From positions 744,001 through 808,000 of the forward strand of contig NZ_CP020867.1 in assembly GCF_002104335.1 (NCBI RefSeq): DNA of 64,000 bases. The letters run 5' to 3'. Positions 8,742 to 17,738 of the stretch are shown here, in pieces. Below the pieces are notes generated by a model, which was given only the letters and a program-made list of their open reading frames with translations, was not told the origin of the DNA and ran no database searches. The stretch's first letter is position 1, and the number at the start of each line of letters is the position of its first letter. Source of the stretch: Campylobacter cuniculorum DSM 23162 = LMG 24588 (GTDB lineage: Bacteria > Campylobacterota > Campylobacteria > Campylobacterales > Campylobacteraceae). Made by a program: the position numbers and the translations under genes.

Positions 8742-9721
8742 AAACCCTCCTTTAACATTTTGGCTAATTCTTTAGCATGATAGGTAATGATAAGCTTTGC
8801 ACCCGCTCTTTTAAATGCTATCATTATCTCAAAAACCATTTTTTGATAATCAATCACCCCAGCCTTAGCCCCAGCTTTGAGTAAAGCATACTCTCCACTC
8901 ACATTATAAACACACAAAGGAAGTTTGGAATTTTGACTGATTTCTTTAACCACATCAAGATAGGCTAAAGCCGGCTTTACCATTAAAATATCCGCTCCTT
9001 GCAACTCATCTTCTAAACTCTCAAGCAGGGCTTCTTTTCCATTTCTAAAGTCCATTTGATAGCTTTTTCTATCCCCATAACTTGGAGTTGATTGTGCCAC
9101 GTCTCGAAAGGGTCCATAAAAACTTGAAGCAAATTTAGTAGAATACGCCATAAGCGGTAAATTTTCAAAACCATTTTCATCTAAGCTTTTTCTTAGAATT
9201 TCTATAATCCCGTCCATCATTCCGCTCGGTGCTATCATATCCGCTCCCGCTCTAGCTTGAATTAAAGCTTGTTTTGCTGAAATTTCTAAAGTGGCGTCAT
9301 TATCTACACTTTTAGTCTTAGGGTCTATAATGCCACAATGTCCGTGTTCTGTATATTCACAAAAACAAAGATCACAAATGACAATTAAATTTGGAAATTT
9401 CTCCTTAATCGCTCTAACACTTTTTGCTATAAGCCCCTCATCATCAAGACTATCGCTCCCACAGCTATCTTTTTTTGAATTTTCTAAGACTCCAAAAAGC
9501 ATAATGGCTTTTATGCCTAATTTTTCTAATTCTTTACATTCTTTTAAAAGTTCATCAAGACTCATTTGAAAAACATCGGGCATTGAAGAAATTTCTTTTT
9601 TGATTTTTTTTCCTTCAACCACAAAAAGCGGATAAATTAAATCACTGATTTCTAGGTGATTTTCGCTAACCATAGCCCTAATATTTTCATTCATTCTAAG
9701 TCTTCTAAACCTTTTAAACAT
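8738..9721 (-). CDS. hemB: Delta-aminolevulinic acid dehydratase (porphobilinogen synthase)
   Basis: Condenses two 5-aminolevulinate molecules to porphobilinogen. It has 327 residues. The metal-site region [15 protein letters not shown] is cysteine-rich, consistent with a zinc-type catalytic site. Active lysines lie in [15 protein letters not shown] and [11 protein letters not shown]. An AAGGAT ribosome site precedes the ATG. First gene of its operon and divergent from ribA. Confidence 0.96.
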   Translation of the reverse strand: MFKRFRRLRMNENIRAMVSENHLEISDLIYPLFVVEGKKIKKEISSMPDVFQMSLDELLKECKELEKLGIKAIMLFGVLENSKKDSCGSDSLDDEGLIAKSVRAIKEKFPNLIVICDLCFCEYTEHGHCGIIDPKTKSVDNDATLEISAKQALIQARAGADMIAPSGMMDGIIEILRKSLDENGFENLPLMAYSTKFASSFYGPFRDVAQSTPSYGDRKSYQMDFRNGKEALLESLEDELQGADILMVKPALAYLDVVKEISQNSKLPLCVYNVSGEYALLKAGAKAGVIDYQKMVFEIMIAFKRAGAKLIITYHAKELAKMLKEGL

Positions 9722-9793
9722 AATTTTATCCTTTTTTTGACATAATTTTGAATTTTTAATAAAACTATAAAATTAGATTTTAGCATAAATTTA

Positions 9794-10375
9794 ATGATAA
9801 AGAGTAAGTCAATGGATATAAAAATTTCAGAAATTGCAAATTTGCCGAGCAAATGGGGAATGTTTAAAATTCAAAGTTTTGAAGAAAATAACAAAGAACA
9901 TCTTTGTATCTTTAAAGAACTTTCTCAAAATCCTATAAATTTAAGAATTCATTCAGAATGCTTAACAGGCGATGCCTTAGGAAGTTTAAAATGCGATTGT
10001 GGAGAGCAACTTGAATTTTCTTTAAAATACATAGAAAAATATGGTGGAATGGTCATTTATCTCAGACAAGAAGGAAGAGGCATAGGGCTTTTTAATAAGG
10101 TCAATGCCTATGCTTTGCAAGATAAGGGTTTAAATACCATAGAAGCAAATCATCAACTCGGCTTTAAGGCTGATGAACGTAGTTATGAAGTTGTAAATTT
10201 TATTCTTAAATATTATAAAATTTCGCAAATCAATCTTCTAACAAACAATCCTAAAAAACTTGAATGTATCAAAGATAAAATACTCACTCGTATCCCTATA
10301 CTCATAGAACCAAACCGCTTTAATGCTGAATATATTAATATCAAGCAAAGACAAATGGGGCATTTAAAAGAGTGA
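9794..10375 (+). CDS. ribA: GTP cyclohydrolase II
   Basis: Opens the imidazole ring of GTP, the first committed step of riboflavin synthesis. The 193-residue protein is the stand-alone RibA form, without a RibB domain. The zinc site [10 protein letters not shown] and the RQEGRGIGL motif are clear. An internal ATG at 9812 ([12 protein letters not shown]) is an alternative start. The stop overlaps the rsmG start by four bases. Confidence 0.94.
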   Translation: MIKSKSMDIKISEIANLPSKWGMFKIQSFEENNKEHLCIFKELSQNPINLRIHSECLTGDALGSLKCDCGEQLEFSLKYIEKYGGMVIYLRQEGRGIGLFNKVNAYALQDKGLNTIEANHQLGFKADERSYEVVNFILKYYKISQINLLTNNPKKLECIKDKILTRIPILIEPNRFNAEYINIKQRQMGHLKE

Positions 10376-10944
10376 ATTTTTTAGAGCATCTTGATTGTTT
10401 AAAAACTTGTGATATAAAAGATTTTGAAATGAAAGTGCAAAATTATAAAATTTTGCTTAAAAAATTTAATTCAACCCACAATCTCACAAGATTTAAAAAT
10501 ATCGATGAAAATATTATAGACAGCCTTAAAATTTTGGATTTTAAGGATTTAAGTTTTGCAAAAAATATCGTAGATATAGGAAGTGGAGCAGGATTTCCTG
10601 CCATATTTTTAGCCTTTATTTTAAAAGCTGATTTTTATCTTTTTGAACCAAATGCAAAAAAAGCCTCCTTTTTAAGAATGCTTAAAATAGAATGTGAGTT
10701 GCCTCATTTGCACATTTTTAAACAAAAAATTGAAGAATATCAAACCCCATTTAAAGCCGATATTATCACTTCAAGAGCCTTAATGAATGCTTCTTCATTA
10801 ATCAAACTTTGTCAAAATTTTATCGATGAACACACTCTTTTCTTACTCTATAAAGGGAGCGGGGTCGATGAAGAATTAAAAAATTTTAAACATTATGAAA
10901 TTTTCGCACGCGGTTTTAGGAGGTATTGTTTCATTAAACCTTGA
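10372..10944 (+). CDS. rsmG: 16S rRNA (guanine-527-N7) methyltransferase
   Basis: SAM-dependent methylation of G527 in 16S rRNA (older name gidB). It has 190 residues, slightly short but normal for Campylobacter. The SAM-binding motif [15 protein letters not shown] is intact, followed by a KKASFLRML helix. It uses a GTG start overlapping ribA (GTGA-type coupling). Confidence 0.93.
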   Translation: MNFLEHLDCLKTCDIKDFEMKVQNYKILLKKFNSTHNLTRFKNIDENIIDSLKILDFKDLSFAKNIVDIGSGAGFPAIFLAFILKADFYLFEPNAKKASFLRMLKIECELPHLHIFKQKIEEYQTPFKADIITSRALMNASSLIKLCQNFIDEHTLFLLYKGSGVDEELKNFKHYEIFARGFRRYCFIKP

Positions 10945-11143
10945 TTTTGTTAAAAAGGGGTAAAAGTGAATAAAATATTATTTTTGATGATTTTTATATA
11001 TGAAGTAATGGTTATATTTAAAGATGAGTTAGAAAAGATTTTAAATGCCTTTATAGTGTTAAGTTTAATAAATTTTAAAATTAATTTATTGTATCATATC
11101 TGCTTTGTTATTTAGAAAATTTCGGATTTTAAGGAGAAAATTA

Positions 11144-13105
11144 ATGAGAAAAATTTTCATACAAATTCTTGTTTTTTATTCTTTATTTTTACTTGTTTTT
11201 AGTGCAATGCGTTTTGTGATGTCCTATTATTTTATCTTAAATCAAGCCTATGAAGAGCTTACAAAAATGTTTCTTGCAGGTTTAAGAATGGACTTAAAAA
11301 CATTGACTTATATCTTCTTGCCTTTATTGCTCGCAATGCTTTTAAGCCCCTTATTTAAATCGAAGTTAGCTAGGGGGGGGGATTCATTTGTAATTAGAAT
11401 TTATACTTTTGCTTCAAGCCTTTATCTTGCTATTACTTCTTTTCTTGTTTTGCTCTTTGTTTTTATCAATTTTTATTATTATCAAATGTATAAAAACAAA
11501 ATTGATATTTTTATTTTTGGCTTAAAAGACGATGACACTGCCGCGATTTTATCTATCATTTTTAGAGATTATCCCGTTTTATTTTTGACTTTTTTGCTTT
11601 TTGCTTTCAGTATCTTTTGTGTGTTTTTAAATCGCATTATTTTAAAAGCAAAAATCAAAAAATACTCCTTGAAAACTTCAACCATATTTGTCCTTAATGT
11701 TTGTTTGATTTGTTTGTGTTTTGCAAGTTTAAGGGGGCATAATTTAAGATATGATTATTATCAATTTTCAAGCAATAAAGCCATCAATGAACTTTCTACA
11801 AATCCTCTTTTGGCATTTTATTGGGCTTTGAAAAATTACAATAAAGACACCCTATCAAAGCAAATTTCTATGACTAAAGAACAAGGAGTGATTCTGCAAG
11901 AACAGCTTTTTCCTCTCTTTCAAAAAAGTCCTAAAAATGATTTGGCAAAAGAGATTAAGCCCCATGTTTATTTTAATCTTATGGAAAGTTTTGGCTTAAA
12001 TGTCCTTGAATTTAGCAATGAAAAATATAATTTTTTGGGGCATTTGGATAAACATTTTAAAGAAGATTTTGTTTTCAAGCGATTTTTATCAAGCACTAAT
12101 GGGACTTTAAATTCTATGATGAGTTTATTTTTTATTAGTCCTCTTACTAAAGAGCTTACGACTTCTAAATTTTCACTCACAAAGCTTGACTTTACTCCTT
12201 TGCAGCTCTACAAACAAGCAGGATATAAAATCGTTTTTGTCACTTCAGGGAAAAAAGATTTGTATAATTTTGGAGAATTTGCACAAGTAAATGGAGTGGA
12301 GCTTTTTATTGATGCAAATGTGCTTTTACAAGAATATCCCCAAGCAAAGGAGACAATCCATCGATACGGCGTTGCCGATGAATTTATGTATCAAAAGATT
12401 TTTAAACTCTTAAAGGACTCTAAACAACCCCTTTTTATAATGTCTCTAAGCGTCTCAAATCATCCACCTTTTACACATAAAATCAATGAAAATTTGCTTG
12501 ATTTTGAGAAAATTTCCAAAGATTTATTGAATAAATTTTCTAATCAAGCTCATAATACTTTAAAATATTATACTTATGCTAACGATGAATTTGGTCAATT
12601 TTTAGACGCAGTTAAAACAAGCTCCTTTAAAGATAGAATCATCATTGCTGCAACAGGGGACCATAGGGTAAGAAATTTTGACATTGATTTTGACAGAGAA
12701 AAAGCCTTTGCTTATAGTGTGCCTTTTTATCTTTACATCCCTAAAGATTTTCAAAAAGGATTGTATGTTGATAAAAATCGCATAGGCTCACACAAAGATA
12801 TTTTTCCCACTCTTTATCATTTGAGTTTAAGCGAGGTGGAATTTTTAAGTCTTGGCGGACGTAGCATGTTGCAAGCCCCTATGAATCCTAAGCTTGAATT
12901 TGGTTTTAACGACTCGGGAGTTTTGATTGATGAAAATGGCATATATCTTGCAAAAAGCCCTAAGGCATATTTCTATGAAAATAACACAACCCTTAAAAAC
13001 ACTCAACAAGATTTTGAGCCTGATGAATATCATCAAAACTTCTTTAAGTTTTACACAGAACTTAGTTTATGGCAGTTATATTGGAGGTTGAATCTTTTGC
13101 GTTAA
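11144..13105 (+). CDS. LtaS-like membrane phosphotransferase/sulfatase, phase-variable
   Basis: From the ATG at 11144 (strong AAGGAG seven bases upstream; the frame is open further upstream) the protein has 653 residues: about five membrane segments in the first ~190, then a periplasmic alkaline-phosphatase-fold domain. Active-site features of the LtaS/EptA class are present: E281 in NLMESFGLN, nucleophile T321 in TNGTLNSMMS, and D506/H507 in ATGDHRVRN. Such enzymes move phosphoglycerol or phosphoethanolamine from a phospholipid to a glycan. A run of nine G at 11373-11381 (residues ~77-80) keeps the frame ON as sequenced; a one-base slip would truncate it within the membrane region. Donor and acceptor are unknown. 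Confidence 0.85.
   Translation: MRKIFIQILVFYSLFLLVFSAMRFVMSYYFILNQAYEELTKMFLAGLRMDLKTLTYIFLPLLLAMLLSPLFKSKLARGGDSFVIRIYTFASSLYLAITSFLVLLFVFINFYYYQMYKNKIDIFIFGLKDDDTAAILSIIFRDYPVLFLTFLLFAFSIFCVFLNRIILKAKIKKYSLKTSTIFVLNVCLICLCFASLRGHNLRYDYYQFSSNKAINELSTNPLLAFYWALKNYNKDTLSKQISMTKEQGVILQEQLFPLFQKSPKNDLAKEIKPHVYFNLMESFGLNVLEFSNEKYNFLGHLDKHFKEDFVFKRFLSSTNGTLNSMMSLFFISPLTKELTTSKFSLTKLDFTPLQLYKQAGYKIVFVTSGKKDLYNFGEFAQVNGVELFIDANVLLQEYPQAKETIHRYGVADEFMYQKIFKLLKDSKQPLFIMSLSVSNHPPFTHKINENLLDFEKISKDLLNKFSNQAHNTLKYYTYANDEFGQFLDAVKTSSFKDRIIIAATGDHRVRNFDIDFDREKAFAYSVPFYLYIPKDFQKGLYVDKNRIGSHKDIFPTLYHLSLSEVEFLSLGGRSMLQAPMNPKLEFGFNDSGVLIDENGIYLAKSPKAYFYENNTTLKNTQQDFEPDEYHQNFFKFYTELSLWQLYWRLNLLR
11373..11381 (+). 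repeat. Poly-G tract (G9), ON phase
   Basis: Nine consecutive G encode the R-G-G-D junction after the second or third membrane segment of the LtaS-like protein. G tracts of eight or more in Campylobacter coding sequence are well-known slippage sites. Confidence 0.85.
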
Positions 13106-13126
13106 TAATTTGTTAATAAAAATTAT

Positions 13127-13134
13127 TATAGAAT
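13127..13134 (+). promoter_or_regulatory. Putative -10 element for sodC
   Basis: TATAGAAT lies 37 bases before the sodC ATG, inside an AT-rich block with spaced T runs upstream, the usual Campylobacter promoter look. Confidence 0.4.
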
Positions 13135-13171
13135 ATAACTTTTATTTTACAAAAATTAAGGAGAAAAATCA

Positions 13172-13711
13172 ATGAAAAAAATTATTCTTGCCTCTATGGC
13201 AGCAGCAAGTTTGCTTTTAGCAGCAAATACAGAGATTTTCGACCCAAAATCAGCTAAAGATCATTTAGTGGTTCAAGTTGAGCTTCTTGGAAAAGATGGC
13301 AATAAACCAGCAGGTGAAGTTATCGCAGTGCAAACTGAATACGGAGTGGCATTTTTCCCTAATCTATCGGGCTTAGAGCCGGGAATTCATGGCTTTCATA
13401 TTCACGAAAATGGAGATTGTGGTGCAAACGATAAAGGTTTAGGAATGAAAGCGGGCGGACATTGGGATCCTAAAAAAACCGGCGGACATTCTTTACCTTG
13501 GGATGATAATGGACATATGGGAGATTTACCAGCACTTTATGTTGATAAAGATGGCAAAGCTACAAATCCTGTTTTAGCTCCTAAAATTAAAAATCTTAGT
13601 GATATTAAAAATCACGCTTTAATGGTTCATATCGGTGGAGATAATCACAGCGATACACCAGCAGCACTTGGCGGTGGCGGTGCTAGAATGGCTTGTGGCG
13701 TTTTTAAATAA
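13172..13711 (+). CDS. sodC: Periplasmic Cu/Zn superoxide dismutase
   Basis: Dismutates superoxide in the periplasm. It has 179 residues with a signal peptide (about 1-18). Copper ligands lie in [11 protein letters not shown] (H76, H78; C83 is the disulfide cysteine), followed by GGHWDP, GHMGDLP, a second copper-site [14 protein letters not shown], and the C-terminal [11 protein letters not shown] that supplies the partner cysteine and active-site arginine. An AAGGAG ribosome site precedes the start and a strong terminator follows, so it is a single-gene unit. The reference C. jejuni strains I know lack sodC. Confidence 0.96.
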   Translation: MKKIILASMAAASLLLAANTEIFDPKSAKDHLVVQVELLGKDGNKPAGEVIAVQTEYGVAFFPNLSGLEPGIHGFHIHENGDCGANDKGLGMKAGGHWDPKKTGGHSLPWDDNGHMGDLPALYVDKDGKATNPVLAPKIKNLSDIKNHALMVHIGGDNHSDTPAALGGGGARMACGVFK

Positions 13712-13718
13712 AAATTTT

Positions 13719-13750
13719 CTATCCTCAATTTTGAGGATAGTTTTATTTTT
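13719..13750 (+). terminator. Intrinsic terminator of sodC
   Basis: A perfect 10-bp stem, CTATCCTCAA / TTGAGGATAG (13719-13740), with a two-base apical spacer is followed directly by TTTTATTTTT. This is the clearest rho-independent terminator in the window. Confidence 0.9.
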
Positions 13751-14234
13751 AAAATTTAAAAAATCTTAAGCATTAGAGCTTTTGGTTTTTAAGTCGGTTT
13801 GAATTTTTTAAAAAATATAGAAAATCATCATTTTAATCCATAATTGTCTTTAAATAGGTCAAATATCTAAAATATATTTAAGTTTTTATCAAATTTATAT
13901 GCAAATAAAGTGTTACTTATATTTTAAATTCTTTATATAATTTAAAATATATATTCATAAAATATAAATAAATTTTTGTAAATAAAGTGTCTTTGTTTTT
14001 TACTCTATGTATAAAAATATAATCTAAAAAAATAGGCTAAAAATAGATTTAAGGATTGAGTTTTAAAATAAATTATCATAGTTGAAAAAGATTAAATTTT
14101 TAAACTATATTTTTATAATTTTATAGTGTTTTTTGTCAATTTTTATTTTGAAATTTCTTAAAAATTTATTTTATTGAGGTGAGATATTAAATTAAAAATT
14201 TAGTTAAAATTGATTATATTTTTATAATGGAATT
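13751..14234. other. AT-rich intergenic gap
   Basis: About 480 bases of extreme AT content between the sodC terminator and the next gene. TAAATAAAGTGT-like words occur near 13905 and again near 13979 as an imperfect direct repeat. No ORF, RNA gene or strong hairpin was found. Confidence 0.4.
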
Positions 14235-14249
14235 TTGGATTTAAAGACT

Positions 14250-14861
14250 ATGTTGCTTACTATACTCTATATTATCGGTATTTCAGCTGAAGGAATGAGC
14301 GGAGCTTTAGCAGCGGGAAGACATAAAATGGATCTTTTTGGGGTTATATTTATCGCTCTTGTTACAGCAATTGGAGGTGGAAGTATAAGAGATATGCTTC
14401 TTGGGCATTATCCTTTGACTTGGGTGAAGCACCCTGAATATGTTCTTTTAGTTTGTTTTTGTGCTTTAATCGCAACGAAAATTCCTCGCATGGTGAGCAA
14501 ACTTGAAAATTTATTTTTAACTTTAGATGCAATAGGACTCGTTGTTTTTAGCATACTTGGAGCACAAATTGCGGTTGAGCAAGATTATGGCTTGATTATT
14601 GCTATAGTTGCGGCTGTAATTACAGGCGTTTCGGGCGGAATTTTAAGAGATGTTTTGTGTATGAGAATTCCTTTAGTGTTTCAAAAAGAAATTTATGCGG
14701 GTATTGCTATAATTGCCGGAGGACTTTATTATACCTTGATAGTTTGGCTTCATCTTCATACCTTGCTTTGCACACTGATTACGCTTTTCATAGGTGTTCT
14801 AGCAAGACTTTTAGCGATAAAATACCGCTGGTCTTTGCCTGTATTTTCTTATGATGAATGA
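14250..14861 (+). CDS. TRIC/UPF0126 (YadS-type) membrane protein
   Basis: About 203 residues from the ATG at 14250; an in-frame TTG at 14235 would add five. It has seven hydrophobic segments built as two similar halves, each with a glycine-rich G-G-x-x-R-D motif: [13 protein letters not shown] in the first and [12 protein letters not shown] in the second. The family is related to trimeric intracellular cation channels, so a cation-channel role in the inner membrane is plausible but unproven. It overlaps the ribosome-site region of the lipoprotein gene that follows. Confidence 0.8.
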   Translation: MLLTILYIIGISAEGMSGALAAGRHKMDLFGVIFIALVTAIGGGSIRDMLLGHYPLTWVKHPEYVLLVCFCALIATKIPRMVSKLENLFLTLDAIGLVVFSILGAQIAVEQDYGLIIAIVAAVITGVSGGILRDVLCMRIPLVFQKEIYAGIAIIAGGLYYTLIVWLHLHTLLCTLITLFIGVLARLLAIKYRWSLPVFSYDE

Positions 14862-14871
14862 AGGATTTATG

Positions 14872-15084
14872 ATGAGGATTAAAATATTTTTTTTGTGTTT
14901 TTTTGGATTTTTCTTAAATGCTTGTGAAGAAACAAAGTCTGTCGAATACTATAGAGAACACCCTGAAGAAGCAAGAGAAAAATCTTTACAATGTCGTGCT
15001 TCTCGCAAAATTTCTCAAGATTGCATCAATGCTTATAAAATAGGCTTTCCTACTGATAATGATGAGAATTTAAGCATAAAATAA
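14872..15084 (+). CDS. EexN-like small lipoprotein
   Basis: The start is taken at 14872 because AAGGA (14861-14865) sits six bases upstream; ATGs at 14851 and 14869 are alternatives. The 70-residue product has a signal peptide ending in a lipobox (FFLNAC) and a short cysteine-containing domain, EETKSVEYYREHPEEA then CRASRKISQDCINA. This resembles the EexN entry-exclusion lipoprotein family of IncN-type conjugative systems. No conjugation genes are nearby, so exclusion is not supported by context. Probably translated with the TRIC-like gene. Confidence 0.7.
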   Translation: MRIKIFFLCFFGFFLNACEETKSVEYYREHPEEAREKSLQCRASRKISQDCINAYKIGFPTDNDENLSIK

Positions 15085-15122
15085 ACTTTGAAAATTTAAT
15101 AAAATAAAAAGATAAACTAAGA

Positions 15123-15128
15123 TATAAT
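15123..15128 (+). promoter_or_regulatory. Putative -10 of the capsule operon
   Basis: TATAAT 36 bases before the kpsM ATG, within an A/T-periodic upstream region. It is the most likely promoter for the kpsM-to-24007 operon, in which every later gene abuts or overlaps its neighbour. Confidence 0.5.
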
Positions 15129-15163
15129 CAAAAAATCGTTCATTTTAAATTTTTAGGAATTTA

Positions 15164-15946
15164 ATGTTAAATGTAATCTATGCTTTATTCTTTAGAGAGT
15201 TAAAAACAAGATTTGGGGCAAATAAATATTTAGGCTATATTTGGGTTGTTGGTGAGCCTATGTCTGTGGTTTTGACTATTACGATTATTGTTACAATCAT
15301 TAGAGAATATCATCATCAAGTCATGCCCGATGGAATTTCCATTTTTATGTTTTTAATCTCTGGAATTGTGCCTTATTTTATGTTTAGAAGTATCGTAACG
15401 CAACTTATGCATGGCATAGGAGCAAATTTAGCCCTTTTTGCCTATAAACCTGTTAAACCCATACATGTTTTTATTGCTAGGACCTTGTTAGAATTTTGTA
15501 TCTATTTTACAATTTTTGTTGTTGTGCTTTTTATATCGGCTTGGTTTTTAAATTTAAATTCCATTCCCAGACATTTTATGGAGGTCATGTTTAGTATCTT
15601 TTTGCTTTTATGTTCAGGGTTTTCTTTGGGGCTTTGTTTTGCAATCATTTGGCACTTTGTGGAGCCTTTGAGGACTTTATTGAATTATTTTAGTATTATT
15701 TTTTATTGGAGTTCGGGAGTTATTTTTCCAACTTGGCTTATGCCAAAACCTTTGCTTGATATATTTTATTATAATCCTTTACTCCATATTATGGAACTCT
15801 TAAGATACAATTTTTTCGAACATTATCCCTTGCAAGATGATTATAATTATATTTACCCTATATTTTGTATAGCCGTTGTCCTTTTTATAGGGCTTTTTAT
15901 ATATTATTATAACAGACAAGCTTTAACGGCGGCTCGAAGAAAATGA
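15164..15946 (+). CDS. kpsM: Capsule export ABC transporter permease KpsM
   Basis: Inner-membrane permease that, with KpsT, moves lipid-linked capsule polymer across the inner membrane. The 260 residues have six hydrophobic segments with the ABC-2 layout. The start (ALFFRELKTRFGANKYLGYIW) and the late GVIFPTWLMPKPLLDIFYYNP match KpsM/Wzm proteins. The stop overlaps kpsT by four bases. Confidence 0.94.
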   Translation: MLNVIYALFFRELKTRFGANKYLGYIWVVGEPMSVVLTITIIVTIIREYHHQVMPDGISIFMFLISGIVPYFMFRSIVTQLMHGIGANLALFAYKPVKPIHVFIARTLLEFCIYFTIFVVVLFISAWFLNLNSIPRHFMEVMFSIFLLLCSGFSLGLCFAIIWHFVEPLRTLLNYFSIIFYWSSGVIFPTWLMPKPLLDIFYYNPLLHIMELLRYNFFEHYPLQDDYNYIYPIFCIAVVLFIGLFIYYYNRQALTAARRK

Positions 15947-16605
15947 TAAAGCTTGTGAATTTAACTAAATCTTATCCTTTATTTAATGGCAAAAGACATT
16001 ATGTTTTCAAAGATTTTACCTTTGAATTTCCTGAAAATTGTAGTATAGGACTTATGGGATATAATGGAGCGGGTAAATCTACGCTTATGAGACTTTTGAG
16101 TGGTTCAGAGCTTCCTGATAAAGGCAAGATTCTTACTAATAAAAAGCTTTCATGGCCTTTGGGTTTAAATGGAGCCTTTCAAGGCTCACTCACTGCAAGA
16201 GATAATGCTAAATTTGTTGCAAGGGTGTATGGTTATAAGGGTGAAGAATTAAGAGAAAAAGTGCAATTTGTCGAGGATTTTGCAGAGCTTGGAAAATTTT
16301 TTGATGAACCGATGAAGACCTATTCTTCGGGAATGAGTGCAAGAATCGCTTTTGGACTTAGCATGGCTTTTGAATTTGATTATTATCTGATTGATGAAGC
16401 TGGAGCGGTTGGAGACCCTAAATTTAGGGAAAAAAGCATAAAACTTTACAAAGAAAGACTTTCAAAATCAAAGGTCATTATGGTTTCTCACAATGTTGCT
16501 GAAATTAAGGAATGGTGTGATAAAATTATTTTTATGCAAGATGGCAAAGTGAGTGTTTATGATGATGTCGATGAAGGTATAGCTGTCTATCAAGGAAAAA
16601 AATGA
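15943..16605 (+). CDS. kpsT: Capsule export ABC transporter ATPase KpsT
   Basis: ATPase partner of KpsM. It has 220 residues. Walker A is GYNGAGKST (39-47), the ABC signature region is YSSGMSARIAF (127-137), and Walker B is YYLIDEAGAVGD (148-159). The truncated signature and short C-terminus, with no carbohydrate-binding extension, are typical of KpsT and not Wzt. Overlaps kpsM and kpsE by four bases each. Confidence 0.95.
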   Translation: MIKLVNLTKSYPLFNGKRHYVFKDFTFEFPENCSIGLMGYNGAGKSTLMRLLSGSELPDKGKILTNKKLSWPLGLNGAFQGSLTARDNAKFVARVYGYKGEELREKVQFVEDFAELGKFFDEPMKTYSSGMSARIAFGLSMAFEFDYYLIDEAGAVGDPKFREKSIKLYKERLSKSKVIMVSHNVAEIKEWCDKIIFMQDGKVSVYDDVDEGIAVYQGKK

Positions 16606-17738
16606 TTGTTAAAAAATATGCAAAAGAATATAAAAATGTATTAGAAAAGATTAAAGATTTAAGCCTATTTGATTCTTTTAAAATTGTTTGGTTTTTGATG
16701 ATTTTTGTGGCGATTTATTATTTTTTGATTGCCACAGATAGATATGTAAGCACTATGACTTTAAGTGTGCGTTCAACTAATGGAGAAACAGCAGATACAA
16801 ACGGGGTGCTTTCTTTATTGACTGATACTTCAAATACAAGCGAAGATTTAAAATATTTACAAGGTTATATTTATTCTTTAGATATGTTAAAAATTTTAGA
16901 TGAAAAAATAGGGCTTAGAAAGCTTTATCAAGAGCAGTTTATTGATTTATTTTTTAAAATTTGGGATTTTAGTTCTATGGAAAGTTTTTTAAAATATTAT
17001 CAAAATCGCGTTAAAATCTACACTGATGATAAAACAGGACTTTTGAATGTCGATGTGGAAGGTTTTACTCCAGAATCTGCTCATTTGATTGCTCAAAATA
17101 TTATGGAAGAGAGTGAAAAATTTATCAATGAAATTTCACATGCTGCAGCAAGAGAACAAATGGCTTTTGCTGAAAATGAAATTGTAAAATATAAAGAAAG
17201 ATATAAAAAAGCTCAAAATGATTTGATTGCGTTTCAAAATAAATATGGAGTTTTTGATCCCCTTAAACAAGCTGAAAATCGAGTCGGTTTAGTCGCACAA
17301 CTTGAAGGCAATTTGGCTCAAAAAGAAGCCACTCTTTTGACCTTACAAAGCTATATGAATGATTCAGCACCCGAAATTGTAACTTTAAAAGCAGAAATTG
17401 AAGCGATAAAAAGACAACTTCAAAGAGAAATAGCAAAAATTTCATCGAGCAATTCTTCGCAAAAACTTAACGATTTGGTGGCTCAATTTCAAGATTTAAG
17501 TATAGAAGCGAGTTTTGCACAAAGTGCCTATGAAGCAGCTTTGAAAGCTTATGAAACTGCCAGAATTGAAGCAGCAAGGAAGATTAAACAACTTGTGGTG
17601 ATTCAAAATCCTGATTTACCTCAAAGTGCAGAATACCCTAAAAGAATTTATAGTGTTATCACTGCTTTTATGATATTATCTTTAATTTTTGGTATTATTA
17701 AATTCATTAAAATGATTATAGAGGAGCATAAATACTGA
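16602..17738 (+). CDS. kpsE: Capsule export inner-membrane/periplasmic protein KpsE
   Basis: Polysaccharide co-polymerase-type protein linking KpsMT to the outer-membrane export channel. It has 378 residues with a membrane segment near residues 30-45, a long coiled coil (about 170-320), and a second membrane segment near the C-terminus. The IQNPDLPQSAEYPKRIY motif just before it is the proline-rich signature of the PCP-3 class. Shares one base with the kpsD start. Confidence 0.93.
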   Translation: MIVKKYAKEYKNVLEKIKDLSLFDSFKIVWFLMIFVAIYYFLIATDRYVSTMTLSVRSTNGETADTNGVLSLLTDTSNTSEDLKYLQGYIYSLDMLKILDEKIGLRKLYQEQFIDLFFKIWDFSSMESFLKYYQNRVKIYTDDKTGLLNVDVEGFTPESAHLIAQNIMEESEKFINEISHAAAREQMAFAENEIVKYKERYKKAQNDLIAFQNKYGVFDPLKQAENRVGLVAQLEGNLAQKEATLLTLQSYMNDSAPEIVTLKAEIEAIKRQLQREIAKISSSNSSQKLNDLVAQFQDLSIEASFAQSAYEAALKAYETARIEAARKIKQLVVIQNPDLPQSAEYPKRIYSVITAFMILSLIFGIIKFIKMIIEEHKY

